Shown here: piece by piece, positions 6,681 to 7,880 of the stretch | Position numbering within the stretch: position 1 is the stretch's first letter | Layout of the letters: every line of letters begins with the position of its first letter | Assembly (NCBI GenBank): GCA_020720965.1 | Contig: DYNS01000129.1 | Span: forward strand, 1 to 7,880 | Direction of reading: 5' to 3' | Origin: Anaerolinea sp. | GTDB taxonomy: Bacteria > Chloroflexota > Anaerolineae > Anaerolineales > Villigracilaceae | Length of the DNA: 7,880 nt | Notes under the pieces: model-generated | What the model was told of the DNA's origin: nothing | Database searches by the model: none | What the model saw: the letters and a program-made list of their open reading frames with translations, nothing else | Position numbers and translations under genes: made by a program

Positions 6681-7052
6681 TTGTCTAAATCTCGCACCCA
6701 ACAAATGGTGGACCGCCTGCGAACCCTGCAAGCCTCTTCACCGGATATCGAAGCCTCGGCAATCGTAAGCGTAGACGGTCTTAGCATTGCTTCCGCTCTG
6801 CCCCAAGGCGTGGAAGAAGACCGCGTTTCTGCCATGTCTGCGGCAATGCTCTCCCTCGGTGAGCGCATCGCCAACGAACTGGGGCGCGGCTCTTTAGAGC
6901 AGGTTTACATCAAAGGCGAGAAAGGCTTTGTCGTCCTCATGTCTGTTGGCGAAGAAGCCGTACTTACCGCACTTGCGCGCGAACAAGCCAAACTTGGGCT
7001 TATCTTCCTGGATATGCGCCGCGCAACTGACGACCTCGAAAAACTCATCTAA
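6681..7052 (+). CDS. Roadblock/LC7 domain protein
   Basis: A 123-residue single-domain protein, the usual size for bacterial roadblock/LC7 (MglB-like) proteins. These small alpha-beta dimers typically bind and regulate Ras-like or MglA-type GTPases in the cytoplasm. After an N-terminal helix (MVDRLRTLQ), residues about 26-44 show the characteristic AIVSVDGLSIASALPQG strand-turn-strand. An Ala/Met-rich helix (49-67) follows, then GSLEQVYIKGEKGFVVLMSVGEEAVLTALA, the family's second hairpin, and a C-terminal helix. The start is TTG, supported by AGGAGG 6 nt upstream. The gene leads a plus-strand operon: the V4R gene begins 13 nt after its stop, and a response regulator follows. No GTPase gene is visible in the window, so the partner is unknown. 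The domain assignment is confident and the specific role is not. Confidence 0.88.
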   Translation: MSKSRTQQMVDRLRTLQASSPDIEASAIVSVDGLSIASALPQGVEEDRVSAMSAAMLSLGERIANELGRGSLEQVYIKGEKGFVVLMSVGEEAVLTALAREQAKLGLIFLDMRRATDDLEKLI

Positions 7053-7065
7053 GGCGGAGACGACT

Positions 7066-7701
7066 ATGAGCCCTATGCCAAAAGCCGGTTTGTATTACCC
7101 CAGCAAATTTGGGTTGATTGCCATCAAAGCCCTGGAAGAAGTGATGGGCAAGAACGGTCTTAACGCCATTCTCAACCTTGCTGGTCTCACCAACTACATC
7201 GACAGTTACCCGGCAGATACGCTGGATAAAACCTTTGACTTTGCCGACCTTTCCTCCATTAACATCGGGCTGGAGGAGATGTACGGTCCTCGCGGCGGGC
7301 GGGGCTTGGCGCTTCGCGCTGGTCGCGCCACCTTTTCCGATGGACTTAAAAGCTTCGGCGCTCTTGCCGGGGTGGGAGACCTTGCCTTTAAGGTCTTGCC
7401 CCTGCAAGCCAAACTCCGCATTGGCGTTCCGGCTATGGCGAAAATCTTCAGCCAGGTCAGCGACCAGTACAGCACGGTGGAAGAGCGCGAGAACGAAATC
7501 GTTTACACCATTCACAAATGCCCGGTTTGTTGGGGACGCAGCGGGGTGGACAAACCCGTCTGCTTCATCGCCGTAGGTCTTTTGCAAGAGGGTCTTAAAT
7601 GGGTTTCGGGCGGCAACGAATTCCGCGTTAACGAATCTCGCTGCATGGGCTTGGGCGATGAGGTTTGCGAATTCATTATCCAAAAAGAACCGATTGGCTA
7701 A
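7066..7701 (+). CDS. V4R (4-vinyl reductase) domain protein, probable small-ligand sensor
   Basis: A 211-residue cytoplasmic protein. The C-terminal part (about 148-206) has the V4R pattern: CPVC (C152, C155), then C166, and after VGLLQEGLKWVSGGNEFRV the segment C193-MGLGDEV-C201-EFII. In this family such cysteines are thought to bind zinc or sit beside a hydrophobic-ligand pocket. The N-terminal part (YYPSKFGLIAIKALEEVMG, then LRAGRATFSDGLKSFG at about 83-98) resembles the helical half of V4R and related ligand-binding proteins. The domain is named for proteins linked to vinyl reduction in bacteriochlorophyll synthesis, but most members are probably sensors or adaptors. ATG 7066 is chosen because GGAG lies 6 nt upstream; ATG 7075 is a less likely alternative. 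Cotranscription with the roadblock gene suggests a signalling rather than biosynthetic role. The ligand is unknown. Confidence 0.85.
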   Translation: MSPMPKAGLYYPSKFGLIAIKALEEVMGKNGLNAILNLAGLTNYIDSYPADTLDKTFDFADLSSINIGLEEMYGPRGGRGLALRAGRATFSDGLKSFGALAGVGDLAFKVLPLQAKLRIGVPAMAKIFSQVSDQYSTVEERENEIVYTIHKCPVCWGRSGVDKPVCFIAVGLLQEGLKWVSGGNEFRVNESRCMGLGDEVCEFIIQKEPIG

Positions 7702-7724
7702 CGCCAGTCTTGAGGCATTACGCT

Positions 7725-7880
7725 GTGGCAGAGACAAAACCGAAAATCCTCATAGTGGAAGATGACCTGGACGTTGCGGATATGCTCAACGCCTATTTCC
7801 GGGTTCAGAGTTACGAAGTGCTGACCGTTAACTGGGGGGAAGATGGCGTGCGTGCTGCAAGCACCGCCCGCCCCGACCTC
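7725..7880 (+). CDS. Response regulator receiver domain (3' end beyond window)
   Basis: The first 52 residues of a receiver domain: KILIVEDDLDVADMLNAYF gives beta-1, the acidic pocket (E12, D13) and alpha-1. YEVLTVNWGEDGVRAA follows, and then RPDL, where the window ends. The phosphoacceptor aspartate is expected only a few residues beyond the edge, so it cannot be checked, and any output domain is unseen. The start is taken as GTG 7725 because GAGG lies 9 nt upstream. An in-frame TTG at 7710 is possible but has no comparable site. It lies 23 nt after the V4R stop, so it is likely the third gene of the same operon. It would act as the phosphorylation-controlled element of the module if a partner kinase exists elsewhere. 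Confidence 0.9.
   Translation, partial: MAETKPKILIVEDDLDVADMLNAYFRVQSYEVLTVNWGEDGVRAASTARPDL

Noticed and set aside
6928..7065. N-terminal extension of the V4R reading frame inside the roadblock gene
   Set aside because: It overlaps the roadblock 3' end in another frame, whereas ATG 7066 has a GGAG at proper spacing.
7045..7737. Minus-strand open frame of 230 codons opposite the V4R gene
   Set aside because: The plus-strand protein shows a real domain, a good ribosome site and operon spacing; the antisense product shows nothing recognisable.

Overview
The window reads as a chromosomal stretch from a moderately GC-rich bacterium. The best guess is Chloroflexota (Anaerolineae-like): a DnaD-type primosomal protein sits directly behind dnaB, near a DUF151 bifunctional nuclease, a large membrane GAF/HD-GYP protein and roadblock and V4R signalling genes. 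The phylum is inferred from gene content and protein style, not from a marker gene. There are no rRNA or tRNA genes, CRISPR arrays, transposases or signs of recent transfer. No frameshifted or decayed gene was seen.

Left block, minus strand, about 1-6432, listed in transcription order (right to left): a secreted L,D-transpeptidase (5275-6432); a 900-residue membrane protein with three GAF domains and an intact HD-GYP domain (2542-5244); a bifunctional nuclease (1904-2497); the replicative helicase DnaB (446-1816); and a DnaD-domain protein cut by the left edge (1-442). Gaps are 30, 44, 87 and 3 nt. A strong intrinsic-terminator-like hairpin lies in the 87-nt gap between the nuclease gene and dnaB. 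A candidate extended -10 promoter next to a 7-bp palindrome lies in front of the nuclease gene. The block therefore probably holds several transcription units: envelope plus c-di-GMP turnover, nuclease, and the dnaB-dnaD replication pair.

Divergent control region, 6433-6680: a perfect TATAAT faces left towards the transpeptidase. Two candidate sigma70-type promoters face right, one with TTGACA, a 17-nt spacer and TGC-TAAAGT. A textbook AGGAGG site fixes a TTG start for the first rightward gene.

Right block, plus strand, 6681-7880: three closely spaced genes that look like one operon. They encode a 123-residue roadblock/LC7 protein, a 211-residue V4R-domain protein with a conserved cysteine cluster, and the first 52 residues of a response-regulator receiver domain cut by the right edge. 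Roadblock proteins often regulate small GTPases and V4R domains bind small ligands, so this is plausibly a ligand-responsive signalling module feeding a response regulator. It is the most interesting part of the window. The complete operon, and any GTPase or kinase, would have to lie to the right.
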